Assembly (NCBI GenBank): GCA_963731125.1
Contig: CAVSVP010000013.1
Location: 62,001-126,000, forward strand
DNA from: CAVSVP01 sp963731125
GTDB taxonomy: Bacteria; Pseudomonadota; Gammaproteobacteria; Competibacterales; Competibacteraceae
DNA length: 64,000 nt
Direction: 5' to 3'
The position numbers and the translations under genes are program-made. The notes under the pieces are model-generated. The model had not been told where the DNA came from and searched no databases. It saw nothing but the letters and a program-made list of their open reading frames with translations. Each line of letters starts with the position of its first letter. The stretch's first letter is position 1. Shown here one piece after another: positions 44,679 to 54,164 of the stretch.

Positions 44679-47600
44679 ATGTTACGAAGGAGCTTAGTTG
44701 TTATACTAAGTATAAGCTTTGCACTTGCTGCTCTTATAAAATTTACCAATGGCATTGAAATCGCCTCTGCCGCGAGTGGGCCTGCTGTTCCCGACTGGGT
44801 CCGCTACGCCACGGTGGGAGGGTTCGACATTACCTCAACCTCAACGGATGCGGCGATTCTGAGCAAAATTCTCCAGCGAAAGCAAGAAAATGTCTCCGTG
44901 CTGGAAGTTGATTCTAAGCTCAGTCAGTACATTCGTAGTGAGACGGAATTCGACGCCGAGGTTGCGTTCCTCGATCGGGTTGCCAAACTGGCTCACAGCG
45001 AGAGCATGAAGGCTGTGATCTATTACCCCTCTCTCGAAGTGATTACCCAGAACGGCGAAACCATTGCCGAGACGATGTTCAAGGAGCACCCGGACTGGGT
45101 GCAATACGGAATCGATGGTAAACCAAACGTTTTCTATGGTTCGAAAGAGGTGTGGGTGGATCCGCAGGCCGAAAGTGCCTGGATGTCGCCGAACAGCGGT
45201 TACCGCGACTATTACCTGAACCGAATTCGTAAACTTGCCGCCACGGACCTCGATGGGGTATGGGTCGATGTACCGATTTATTTGGAAACGGGTGCCGCTT
45301 GGGCCGACGCGGGCACTTACGCCAAAGCCGCCTTTCGCGACTGGGCAATCGCCAATGGTCACGGTGCGCTTGATACCCCGACGCAAGTCAACTGGGATGA
45401 CCCGGTCTTCCGCATCTGGGTACGGTGGCGCCACGAGAACCTGGCTGACTTTACCGAGGCCGTTCGTCAGGCCGCCCACGCGGTTAACCCTAACTTTGTG
45501 GTAATCATCGAAGTCTTCCCGCTGGATCATACGGACGCGACAGTGGCAGGGCTTGACGGTCTCTATCGTAAGAGCGCCAATAACTTTATTCGGGTGTGGG
45601 AAGTGGACAGTGTTTCTAACACCCAGGCGATGAAATGGGCAAGTGTCGAGGAGTTCAGCAACAAAATCGCCATGTTAAAGTGGGGCCTTGCGGCTGATCG
45701 GGGCAATCCATCGTGGTCCTTTTCTTACGGATATGAGCCATTGGATGCCGGGCTCGTGATAGCAGCGACGGTGGCGACAGGCAATGTCCCCTTCGAGAGC
45801 CAAACCCCGCAGATGATTCTGAGCATTGACTCCGCCTTCCGCGAACGCTGGTTCGGCTTTGTACGCAATCATGCCCAGGCGCTATTCGGTGCCAAGCGCA
45901 AGGCTCGGGTCGGCATCTGGTACAGCTCACCGTCGCGTGACTATAGGGACGTTAGGGTTGGTGGCGGCTTTGGCATGTATGTCACCACCACGCCCCCGAC
46001 AACCGATCCTGACTGGTGGTCCTCGGTAGCGGGTGATAGTGCACTGCCCAAACCCCATCTGGGCGGCTACCGCGGTATGGCGCACGCGATGACCAAGCTT
46101 GCCATTCCTTATCAAATCGTTACCGACCCCGGCGAAGACTATGCAGCTAGTCTTGCCGAGCTTGATATGTTGCTACTGCCGAGCGTCACAGCGATTTCCG
46201 ACGCGGCAGCCGCAGCGATCGAGAACTTCGTGGCAAACGGCGGTGTGGTATTGGCGACAGGTGAGCTCCCGGGGACCATGGATGAGCTGGGGAATCCCCG
46301 TTCGACCAGTGCCTTCGCCACGCTCTTCAACTTTAACCCGGCCGGTGTTGTTGGTGGGCGCGCTAATCCCTACGGCAAGGGCATGGCATTTTACAACCCG
46401 GACGTTCGTGGGGCTAACCTTTTTGCCAGCGTGGGCGACCCCGTCAAGGCCGCAGATAACCTCTCCACCGTGGAGCAACTGGTGCGCATCCACGCCCCGG
46501 ACATGGTGCGCGTCAATGGCCCAGAGGGTGTGCATGTCGAGGTTTCCCAACCCACTGCTACCACGCACTATCTCTACGTGGTGAATTACTCCGGCCTACA
46601 GATGCCTCTCAAGCAGAATATTGCCAACCTCTCTATCCAGTATCAGCCGCCGCAAGACTACCGGGTGGTAAACGCGGAGGCCGCAACACCTGACCTACAA
46701 GGACAATCGGGCAGCTTGGCCGTCACCCAAGAGGCCAAGACATTTTACGGGATAAACGTGACGGTGGATCAATTCGCCCTCATCAAGCTCACGCTCGCTC
46801 AGGAGACGCCGGCGGCAGCTCCGGCCTATACGCCGCCGCTATTTACCACCGATCGAGACGTGGCGGTAACGGAAAACTTGGCTTTCGTAGAAAACTTCAT
46901 GCGTGACGTGGCAGCACCGATACCGTACCGGTACGGCATTTTTACCAACTATCTCAACGATGAGGGTCTCACGGACATTTTCGCCCACGGCCACCACGTG
47001 GCGCTCGAACAGATAGGCGTGATGCTGCGCACCGCAGCGTGTCTCGGTGACGAGGCGCTTTACCAGGAATTGTACACCTACATCAAAGACGTGATGGTAG
47101 CACCGGACTACCAGATCCTGAACTGGGCGGTCGACCGCGACACCCGTAAACCTCTGATCAGTTCGACCGATACCCACTGGATCACTTCAAATGCTCCGCT
47201 GGATGACTTTCGGGTAATACGCGGTCTGCTGGAAGGCTACACCAAGTTGGGCCGCACTGACACGGTTGAGCTTGCAAAGCGACTATTGCGGGGTATGTAC
47301 TGGACCAGCGTGACGGATCGGCAACACGGTTCATTGATTGACTTCCCGGTCTATCCCGAAGGTCTGATCGGCTATGCATGGGATTGGCAGGGCACGCAGA
47401 ATCCGTCTCTTAACCCGCCGGCATACCACACCGGCATTGGCGGGCTCTTTATTGACCCGATTCCTGTCGATTACCAGGATCTTGCTACGATCGGGCTGGC
47501 CGCGGAGTTGGATTCCCGCTGGAAAGGTACGCTTGCCGCCTCGACGGATCTACTTCTGAATGCGGAAATTCCAGGCTCGGATGGGCTGTTTTATAACGGC

Positions 47601-50201
47601 TACGGGGTGGCCAATACCTGGACTGGTGACTTCGAGAACCGCGATATCAATCAGGGTAAACACCTCAAAACAATTCAGGTACTCTGGACTGCTTTGCACC
47701 TGGCAGCGGCTTCGCAGCTCAGCCCCGCGGTTTTAGATGATGTACGTCGCTCAGAGGCACGGCTGGCAGCTGAAAGGACGCTGACCTTCTTCAAGAGCTT
47801 CTATCAGCTCACAAACCGCATACCGGAATACCTGACCTTTTCCGGCACCGATGTACCCAACTGCACTGGTAATAACATACCCGCTGGGTGTCTCAAACAC
47901 GGTGATGAGAACCTTTTCTCGGGCGAGGCCCGGATCTATGCGTTGCTCGGGCGCCTGGCGCTCTTGTTGGGAGATAAGGAATTTACCTCTCAGCTCATTG
48001 ATGAAAAGATACTCACCGATCGCGTCACCGACGTGAGCGACGTGCGTTATGGTATGATCGGCGTCTCTACGGCCGGCAACGGCAATGCGGAGATTTTCAA
48101 TATCGGCGAACCGTTGCTCACCATCTGCCTCGAGACGGCTTCGTCGGATGACATCTCGGCTAACCAACCACCCTATGCTTATTCCCAGGCGCTTAATGGC
48201 ACTACAGGTCAGCCGCTTAACGTTACCCTGAAGGGCAGCGACATTGACGGAAATGCCCTCACCTTTACCGTAGTGGATTCGCCTAAGCACGGCTCCCTGA
48301 GCGGTGCAGCGCCAAACCTGACCTACACACCGACTTCAGGGTACACAGGAACGGACAGTTTCACCTTCAAGGTCAACGATGGTCAACTCGACAGCAACAT
48401 CGCCACGGTGAATATCGACGTACAAGAGGTTGGTGCGGGCAATAACCCACCGATAGCTTATGGCGACACCGTGGTGACCACCGCAGGTATCCCTGTCGGA
48501 GTGACGCTTACGGCACAGGATATCGACGGCGACGCGCTGACTCTGGAGATTGCAACAGGCCCCACACACGGCAGCCTAAGCGGCACAATTCCCAATCTAA
48601 TCTATACACCGGCGCCAAACTTCAGTGGGGTGGACAGCTTTACGTTCATCGCCAAGGATGGGATACACAGCAGCAAAGCTGGCAGGATCAACCTCACGGT
48701 GAATGCTGCTGCGGGTGGTTCACCGACGTTGTCAAATCAGATCGCAGATAATGCGGTCAGAATTGACGGGGATCCCCTGGATTGGATGAATGTTCACTCG
48801 TTTGGCAATGACCCCAACGAGTGGGTGTGGCAGGAGAATGAGAGAATCAACTGGCTCGAAGGTTGGATGGCCCACGACAGTCAACAATTCTATGTTGCGT
48901 ACCGGAACAACGGAGACATCGGTCCGGAGCTCATCTGGGGCTGGAGCATCTTTTTTGACACTGACAACAACAATGCGACGGGTTACAAAATTGGTGCCAT
49001 CGGAGCGGATTATCTGATACAGGGTGATGTTCTCAAGCATTACATCGGCAACGGTGATACCTGGACGGATGCAGATTGGATAATCCAACCAGGACTACGG
49101 TATGCAATACGCGGCGATTTCGTTGAGTTGAGCTTCCCACGTAGCGTGTTCGCTAATAATCCGGCATCCGTTCGCTTGATCTTTATCGGTGACAACGGTG
49201 AATGGAGTAAGACGACGATCGATCGCTATCCTGATGGAGCAGAACAAGAAGGCGCCAAGATCCGCTTTTTCAGTTACTCGACCACGACAACTCTTAACTG
49301 CACGGACTCCGATGCAGACGGCTTCTCTGCCGAAGGCGGAGCCTGTGGTCCCATCGACTGCAACGACGCCGATCCGAACCGAAACCCTGGGGCAACGGAG
49401 ATTTGCGACGACGGTATCGACAACAATTGTGACGGAAGTGTTGACGCCGCCGATGTTGCCGCCTGCCCGGTAGCCAATACCATAGGCCTTTACGATCCGC
49501 TGGCCAGTGCTTTTCACCTGAAGCGCAGCAATGCCGGCGGTAGCGCCGATATGGTGTACGGCTATGGCCCGGCCGGCGCCGGTTGGCTACCCCTCGTGGG
49601 CGATTGGAATAACAATAGCGTGCACACGGCGGGCTTGTATGATCAGCGCACCGGCACCTTTTATCTCAACAACGCCCACCGCGGCGGCAAAGCCGATCTG
49701 AGCTTCCGTTACGGACCCGCCAATGCCGCCTGGCAGCCGCTGATCGGCGACTGGAATCGCGACGGCACGGATACCATCGGCTTATATAACCCCGCCTCCG
49801 GTACCTTTTATCTCAAGGACGACAACAGCGCCGGCGTGGCCACGCGGAGCTTCCGCTTTGGTCCCATCGATCCCGAGTTGATAACCCTGGCGGGGGATTG
49901 GGACGGTGATGGCCAGGACACCGTGGGCCTGTACCACCGGCGTACGGGAGTCTTTTATCTCGTCAACGCCCACCGCGGCGGCAAGGCCGATCTGAGCTTG
50001 CGCTACGGACCCGTCAATGCCGGTTGGCAGCCGCTGGTAGGGGATTGGAATGGTAACGGCGTCGACACCATCGGTCTCTACCGCCCGGATACCAGCCAAT
50101 TCTATCTGCGCCAGTCCAATACCCCGGGCGTGGCCGATCTAAGCGTCCGCTACGGTCCGGCCGGTCAGTCTTGGCAGCCGCTCGTCGGAAAATGGCAATA
50201 A
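44679..50201 (+). CDS. Giant secreted multidomain protein: glycosidase-like barrel, alpha/alpha-toroid, cadherin-like, CBM9-like, MopE-type and GLYDP modules
   Basis: 1,840 residues from ATG at 44679, chosen because AGGAG lies seven bases upstream and a signal peptide follows (MLRRSLVVILSISFALAALI...); an ATG at 44613 is less likely. Residues about 35-450 look like a family-unassigned glycosidase barrel (MKAVIYYPSLEVI, LDGVWVDVPIYL, NFVVIIEVFPLD). A trimerisation/glutaminase-like domain (LDMLLLPSVTAISDAAAAAI, VANGGVVLATGEL) is at about 450-720. Residues 725-1154 are a helical toroid-like domain (YRYGIFTNYLNDEGLTDIFA). Two cadherin-like domains (1164-1345), a CBM9-like domain (1352-1530, VRIDGDPLDWMNVHSFG) and a MopE-like Cys/Asp motif (DCNDADPNRNPGATEICDDG, about 1560) follow. 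Five GLYDP repeats end it. It probably binds and processes polysaccharide at the surface; substrate is unknown. Confidence 0.72.
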   Translation: MLRRSLVVILSISFALAALIKFTNGIEIASAASGPAVPDWVRYATVGGFDITSTSTDAAILSKILQRKQENVSVLEVDSKLSQYIRSETEFDAEVAFLDRVAKLAHSESMKAVIYYPSLEVITQNGETIAETMFKEHPDWVQYGIDGKPNVFYGSKEVWVDPQAESAWMSPNSGYRDYYLNRIRKLAATDLDGVWVDVPIYLETGAAWADAGTYAKAAFRDWAIANGHGALDTPTQVNWDDPVFRIWVRWRHENLADFTEAVRQAAHAVNPNFVVIIEVFPLDHTDATVAGLDGLYRKSANNFIRVWEVDSVSNTQAMKWASVEEFSNKIAMLKWGLAADRGNPSWSFSYGYEPLDAGLVIAATVATGNVPFESQTPQMILSIDSAFRERWFGFVRNHAQALFGAKRKARVGIWYSSPSRDYRDVRVGGGFGMYVTTTPPTTDPDWWSSVAGDSALPKPHLGGYRGMAHAMTKLAIPYQIVTDPGEDYAASLAELDMLLLPSVTAISDAAAAAIENFVANGGVVLATGELPGTMDELGNPRSTSAFATLFNFNPAGVVGGRANPYGKGMAFYNPDVRGANLFASVGDPVKAADNLSTVEQLVRIHAPDMVRVNGPEGVHVEVSQPTATTHYLYVVNYSGLQMPLKQNIANLSIQYQPPQDYRVVNAEAATPDLQGQSGSLAVTQEAKTFYGINVTVDQFALIKLTLAQETPAAAPAYTPPLFTTDRDVAVTENLAFVENFMRDVAAPIPYRYGIFTNYLNDEGLTDIFAHGHHVALEQIGVMLRTAACLGDEALYQELYTYIKDVMVAPDYQILNWAVDRDTRKPLISSTDTHWITSNAPLDDFRVIRGLLEGYTKLGRTDTVELAKRLLRGMYWTSVTDRQHGSLIDFPVYPEGLIGYAWDWQGTQNPSLNPPAYHTGIGGLFIDPIPVDYQDLATIGLAAELDSRWKGTLAASTDLLLNAEIPGSDGLFYNGYGVANTWTGDFENRDINQGKHLKTIQVLWTALHLAAASQLSPAVLDDVRRSEARLAAERTLTFFKSFYQLTNRIPEYLTFSGTDVPNCTGNNIPAGCLKHGDENLFSGEARIYALLGRLALLLGDKEFTSQLIDEKILTDRVTDVSDVRYGMIGVSTAGNGNAEIFNIGEPLLTICLETASSDDISANQPPYAYSQALNGTTGQPLNVTLKGSDIDGNALTFTVVDSPKHGSLSGAAPNLTYTPTSGYTGTDSFTFKVNDGQLDSNIATVNIDVQEVGAGNNPPIAYGDTVVTTAGIPVGVTLTAQDIDGDALTLEIATGPTHGSLSGTIPNLIYTPAPNFSGVDSFTFIAKDGIHSSKAGRINLTVNAAAGGSPTLSNQIADNAVRIDGDPLDWMNVHSFGNDPNEWVWQENERINWLEGWMAHDSQQFYVAYRNNGDIGPELIWGWSIFFDTDNNNATGYKIGAIGADYLIQGDVLKHYIGNGDTWTDADWIIQPGLRYAIRGDFVELSFPRSVFANNPASVRLIFIGDNGEWSKTTIDRYPDGAEQEGAKIRFFSYSTTTTLNCTDSDADGFSAEGGACGPIDCNDADPNRNPGATEICDDGIDNNCDGSVDAADVAACPVANTIGLYDPLASAFHLKRSNAGGSADMVYGYGPAGAGWLPLVGDWNNNSVHTAGLYDQRTGTFYLNNAHRGGKADLSFRYGPANAAWQPLIGDWNRDGTDTIGLYNPASGTFYLKDDNSAGVATRSFRFGPIDPELITLAGDWDGDGQDTVGLYHRRTGVFYLVNAHRGGKADLSLRYGPVNAGWQPLVGDWNGNGVDTIGLYRPDTSQFYLRQSNTPGVADLSVRYGPAGQSWQPLVGKWQ

Positions 50202-50230
50202 CCTGACAATTCCCTAAACCGACCACGATG

Positions 50231-50269
50231 GGATCTCCTCCTGGGTCGCCATAACCAGGGGGAGATCCC
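50231..50269 (+). terminator. Shared palindromic hairpin, copy 3
   Basis: GGATCTCCTCCTGG pairs with CCAGGGGGAGATCC (one T-G wobble), 30 bp after the stop of the 1,840-residue gene. It directly abuts the GTG at 50271, which argues against that GTG being the true start of the next gene. Confidence 0.72.
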
Positions 50270-50270
50270 G

Positions 50271-52556
50271 GTGACAAGCAACGATGACTTTAATACCGAC
50301 GTCAATATGTCGTTGGACTTTACGGACACCATGCTCCTGGCCAACGATGGAAAACTCGATTCGGATGGTCCCCGCCGAGAAGGAACGCACATCGTCCAGG
50401 GTTCACATCTTTTTTGTCGTTCATTTAAGTCACTATGGGTGACCATCATGAACAGGCACTCCGGTTCCAGACTCGATTCACCTTGGCATCGAGCCCACTC
50501 CCCAGAGTCATTTCATGTTGGACAAGACTGGTTCCAGCCATTCACCTTCTCATTCCCTCTCCTTAAGGCGAGGCTCAGTTATGCACAGGTATCAGGTTAT
50601 GAATATTTACAAATCCGGAGCAACATTATTGGTGTGTCCCTGGCGCTCTCATCCTATTCAGCGATGGGGGTCGACTGGCCACCGACCCTCGACCCGGACC
50701 CGGAAGTCCAGCCGCCGAAATGGGACTGGCAGCTCGCCGTGCCGGTCAAGATGAATCCCGATGCGAGCATCAAGATCTACGACATTGAAATGTTCGAGAA
50801 CGAAAACAGCGGCGTGGTCCAAATGCTGCACGATGCGGGATACAAGGTTATCTGCTACGTCGACGTCGGTTCTTGGGAGAATTGGCGAGATGACAAAGAC
50901 GACTTCCCGCCGAGCATCCTCGGTTCGAAGTACTACGGGTTCCCAGACGAACGGTGGCTGGACATCCGCGACGTGAACCCGCAGAAGTCACAAACCGACA
51001 CCAAGCTCGCGACAATCCTGGAGGCGCGCTTCGATCGGGCCATGAGTATGGGCTGCGACGCCGTCGAGCCGGACAACATGGACGGCTACGATACGACCGC
51101 TCACGAGTCGAGCGGCTTCCCGCTCACCTACGATGATCAGATCTACTTCAACCTTTGGGTGGCGGACGCCGTCCACGCTCGGGGCATGCTGGTCGGGCTC
51201 AAGAACGACATCAACCAGGCGCATGATCCCCTAATCTATAACACCTTCGACTTCGTGGTGAGTGAGCAGTGCTTCCAGTACAACGAGTGCGACTACTTCT
51301 CGGACTTCCTGACCGCCAACAAACCAGTCTTCGAGGCGGAGTACACGCTCGCGCTGAGCAAGTTCTGCCCCGAGGCCAAGGCGAGCCGCATCAGCGCAAT
51401 TAAGAAGCGCACGTCGCTCAACGCCACACGAGACGACTGCAGCGCGTACTATACCAGCCCGCCACCGGTGAACGAAGACCCGACTGCTGCGTTTACCGTG
51501 GCATGCACCGACCTGATGTGCACCTTCACCGACGCCAGCGCTGACAGCGCTGGCACCATCACCGCTTGGAGCTGGAACTTCGGCGACGGCAACACTGCTA
51601 CTGCACAGAACCCCAGCCACACCTACGCCGCAGACACCTATACGGTGAGCCTCACCGCGACCGATAACACCGGCGCTACCAACACCGTCTCGCAGAGCGT
51701 CACGGTCAGCGGCCCACCACCGGCGAACCAAAACCCGACTGCCGCGTTTACCGTGACGTGCACCGACCTGATGTGCACCTTCACCGACGCCAGCGCTGAC
51801 AGCGCTGGCACCATCACCGCTTGGAGCTGGGACTTCGGCGACGGCAACACTGCTACTGCACAGAACCCCAGCCACACTTTCGCCGCAGGCACCTATACGG
51901 TGAGCCTCACCGCGACCGATAACATCGGCGCTACCAACACCGTCTCGCAGAGCGTCACCGTAACCGCAGGAGAGAGCCAGCCCGTGGAGGCAAGCTTTGT
52001 CTCCATTGCCGCTGAAGACGGCTGGGTCCGTGAAAGCGGTGAGAACTCCGATGTTGGTGGGAGTCGCAACACCGGTGGTTCAGGCGCAAAGGCTATTCGC
52101 ATGGGGGATCACAAAAATGATCGGCAGTACAAGGCAATTCTTTCCTTCGATACGTCATCGCTTCCGGACGGCGCAACGATCACTACAGCCCGGCTGGAAC
52201 TGACGCGAGGTGGCAATACGGGACAAAATCCTTTTAATACCCATGGCACCTGCTATGTCGATATCAAAACCGGCGGATTCAGCGGGAACGCCGCGCTCGA
52301 GAACGGTGACTTTCAAGACCCTGCAGACGGGATTGCAGTGGCCGTGATCGCAAACCAAGGCGGCAGCGGTTCGGTATACATGGTCGATTTGAACGCTGCG
52401 AGTAACTACGTAAACAAGGCAGGGCGTACGCAGCTGAGGTTGTACTTCTCGGTGGATGACAACGACGACCGAGGCACCGACATCGCTGGCTTCTACTCGG
52501 CCAATAACAGCAATGCCGCACGCCATCCAAGGTTAATCGTGACTTATCAGGAATAA
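50271..52556 (+). CDS. GH114 endo-alpha-1,4-polygalactosaminidase-like protein with two PKD domains and a DNRLRE domain
   Basis: The open frame runs from 50271, but the true start is uncertain. Residues about 147-395 are a clear GH114 domain: IKIYDIEMF, YKVICYVDVGSWENWR, ERWLDIRDVN, GCDAVEPDNMDGYD, VGLKNDIN and SEQCFQYNECD, with the catalytic acids in the PDN and SEQC segments. Two PKD domains follow at about 400-480 and 482-565 (AFTVTCTDLMCTFTDASADS, WSWDFGDGNTATAQNPSHT). A DNRLRE-type beta domain (AAEDGWVRESGENSDVGGSR) covers about 573-761. A signal peptide is visible only if two frames are joined: MNIYKSGATLL at 50599 in one frame, then VSLALSSYSAMG in this frame. A one-base indel near 50,630 would explain this, so the gene may be damaged or mis-sequenced at its 5' end. 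Confidence 0.78.
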   Translation: MTSNDDFNTDVNMSLDFTDTMLLANDGKLDSDGPRREGTHIVQGSHLFCRSFKSLWVTIMNRHSGSRLDSPWHRAHSPESFHVGQDWFQPFTFSFPLLKARLSYAQVSGYEYLQIRSNIIGVSLALSSYSAMGVDWPPTLDPDPEVQPPKWDWQLAVPVKMNPDASIKIYDIEMFENENSGVVQMLHDAGYKVICYVDVGSWENWRDDKDDFPPSILGSKYYGFPDERWLDIRDVNPQKSQTDTKLATILEARFDRAMSMGCDAVEPDNMDGYDTTAHESSGFPLTYDDQIYFNLWVADAVHARGMLVGLKNDINQAHDPLIYNTFDFVVSEQCFQYNECDYFSDFLTANKPVFEAEYTLALSKFCPEAKASRISAIKKRTSLNATRDDCSAYYTSPPPVNEDPTAAFTVACTDLMCTFTDASADSAGTITAWSWNFGDGNTATAQNPSHTYAADTYTVSLTATDNTGATNTVSQSVTVSGPPPANQNPTAAFTVTCTDLMCTFTDASADSAGTITAWSWDFGDGNTATAQNPSHTFAAGTYTVSLTATDNIGATNTVSQSVTVTAGESQPVEASFVSIAAEDGWVRESGENSDVGGSRNTGGSGAKAIRMGDHKNDRQYKAILSFDTSSLPDGATITTARLELTRGGNTGQNPFNTHGTCYVDIKTGGFSGNAALENGDFQDPADGIAVAVIANQGGSGSVYMVDLNAASNYVNKAGRTQLRLYFSVDDNDDRGTDIAGFYSANNSNAARHPRLIVTYQE

Positions 52557-52700
52557 CGTGGTGATGCTTCCAGCACGGGTCCAGAACGTACGCTAGATCG
52601 TGCGCTAGATAATGGGAAGTTTCCCGACAAGTAATAACTTCTTTTGCCGGGCGAACTCCCCCGCTTGAGAGCGAAAATAAGGAAAAGATGGCCGCCACGG

Positions 52701-52736
52701 GATCTCCGCCTGGTTCGCAACAACCAGGCGGAGATC
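52701..52736 (+). terminator. Shared palindromic hairpin, copy 4
   Basis: Perfect 15-bp stem GATCTCCGCCTGGTT / AACCAGGCGGAGATC with loop CGCAAC, located 145 bp after the stop at 52556. The central pair is G-C here but T-G in copies 1 and 3, a compensating change that keeps the stem. The following 55 bp resemble those after copy 1, including ATGAACCGGCGTTTGTTGTC in both. Confidence 0.78.
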
Positions 52737-52958
52737 TTGATGGAAGCCATGAACCGGCGTTTGTTGTCATGGGTGTGCTCGGCGCTGAAGGGGTTTTACC
52801 CGGAGCATGATATCTGACGTATGCACCCGCGATAGCAGCATAAAGGGGAACGGCAGCAAGATCGAAGCCGGAATAATGCTCTTGTGTGGATAACGTGGAA
52901 CACGGTGCTGGAGGTTTAGTTTTTCAACTTGTGAACAACTTGTGGAGTCGGCTACAAA

Positions 52959-54164
52959 ATGAACGCATTTTTTCCCGTCATGCTTCTTTTACTTGTCCCA
53001 GCAATTGCTGATGCAGGAATTCAAATAACATCCGGCATAAGTGGCTCCTGGTACAATCCCAGTCAGGATGGTCATGGGTTTGCTTTGGAAGTGCTTCCCC
53101 AGAGTAGATTAGGCGTCTACTGGTTCGCTTATGAATCTAATGGAAATCAAGCATGGATGAATGGTGTTGGTGAAATCGATGGTGATATGGTGACTGTTCC
53201 AGTCATCGTAACTCGAGGCGGCAGCTTCGGAAATGATTTTGATCCACACAGTGTTATTAAAGAGGATTGGGGTAATCTAACATTTACCTTTGACTCCTGT
53301 GATTCAGGAGTAGTGACCTACGATGGTAAGTTCGGTTCAGGAAGTACATCAATCACGCGATTGAGCCGCCATGCTGGGCTTACCTGCAATGAGCCACTGT
53401 TAAGTAATAGTCCAAATGTGCCACCAGTGACCTCTGGCAACTGGTATCGTCCAACTCCGTTGGTTGCCTGGCAATGGCAATTGAGTGGTACGGTAAACAT
53501 CTCCTACGACGTAGCAATATACGACATTGACCTCTTTGATTCATCAGAAACTTTCATTCAACAGCTTCAAGCATCAGGCAAAAAGGTTATTTGCTATTTC
53601 TCTGCCGGTTCTTACGAAGAATGGCGACCTGATGCCCATCAATTTACCGCAAATGACTTAGGTAATCCTCTTGACAGTTGGCCTGGTGAGCGTTGGTTAG
53701 ATATCCGATCAACCAATGTTCATTCAATCATGAAAAATCGTCTTGATCTTGCGATGCAAAAAGGCTGCGATGGGGTCGAGCCAGACAATGTCGATGGTTA
53801 TACCAACAATTCTGGATTCAATCTAACCGCAACGGATCAACTCGCATTCAATCGTCTCATTGCTAACGAAGCCCATTCAAGAGATTTGTCGGTCGGTTTA
53901 AAAAACGATCTCGACCAAATTAATGATCTTATCGCCTATTATGATTTTGCTGTAAATGAGGAGTGTTTTGAATACTCAGAGTGCGATACTCTTGCTCCTT
54001 TTATTAACCATGGAAAAGCAGTACTTAACGCTGAGTACAAACAAGAATATGTAAATAATAACAATGTAAGAAATGCACTATGTGCTGACGCTTTAAACAG
54101 GCAATTCAGCACCTTGATATTACCTTTGAATTTGGACGATAAGTTTCGGTTCGGTTGTTTATAA
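52959..54164 (+). CDS. Secreted GH114-family endo-alpha-1,4-polygalactosaminidase-like protein
   Basis: A 401-residue exported protein with signal peptide MNAFFPVMLLLLVPAIADAG. Residues about 25-140 form a small beta domain common in proteobacterial secreted proteins (SGSWYNPSQDGHGFALEVLP, YWFAYESNGNQAWMNGVG). Residues about 150-390 are GH114: YDIDLFD, VICYFSAGSYEEWRPDA, ERWLDIRS, GCDGVEPDNVDGYTNN, VGLKNDLDQ and NEECFEYSEC. GH114 enzymes cut alpha-1,4-galactosamine polymers, which fits a Pel-type polymer as substrate. AT-richer than the preceding large genes, suggesting a separate origin. Confidence 0.87.
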   Translation: MNAFFPVMLLLLVPAIADAGIQITSGISGSWYNPSQDGHGFALEVLPQSRLGVYWFAYESNGNQAWMNGVGEIDGDMVTVPVIVTRGGSFGNDFDPHSVIKEDWGNLTFTFDSCDSGVVTYDGKFGSGSTSITRLSRHAGLTCNEPLLSNSPNVPPVTSGNWYRPTPLVAWQWQLSGTVNISYDVAIYDIDLFDSSETFIQQLQASGKKVICYFSAGSYEEWRPDAHQFTANDLGNPLDSWPGERWLDIRSTNVHSIMKNRLDLAMQKGCDGVEPDNVDGYTNNSGFNLTATDQLAFNRLIANEAHSRDLSVGLKNDLDQINDLIAYYDFAVNEECFEYSECDTLAPFINHGKAVLNAEYKQEYVNNNNVRNALCADALNRQFSTLILPLNLDDKFRFGCL

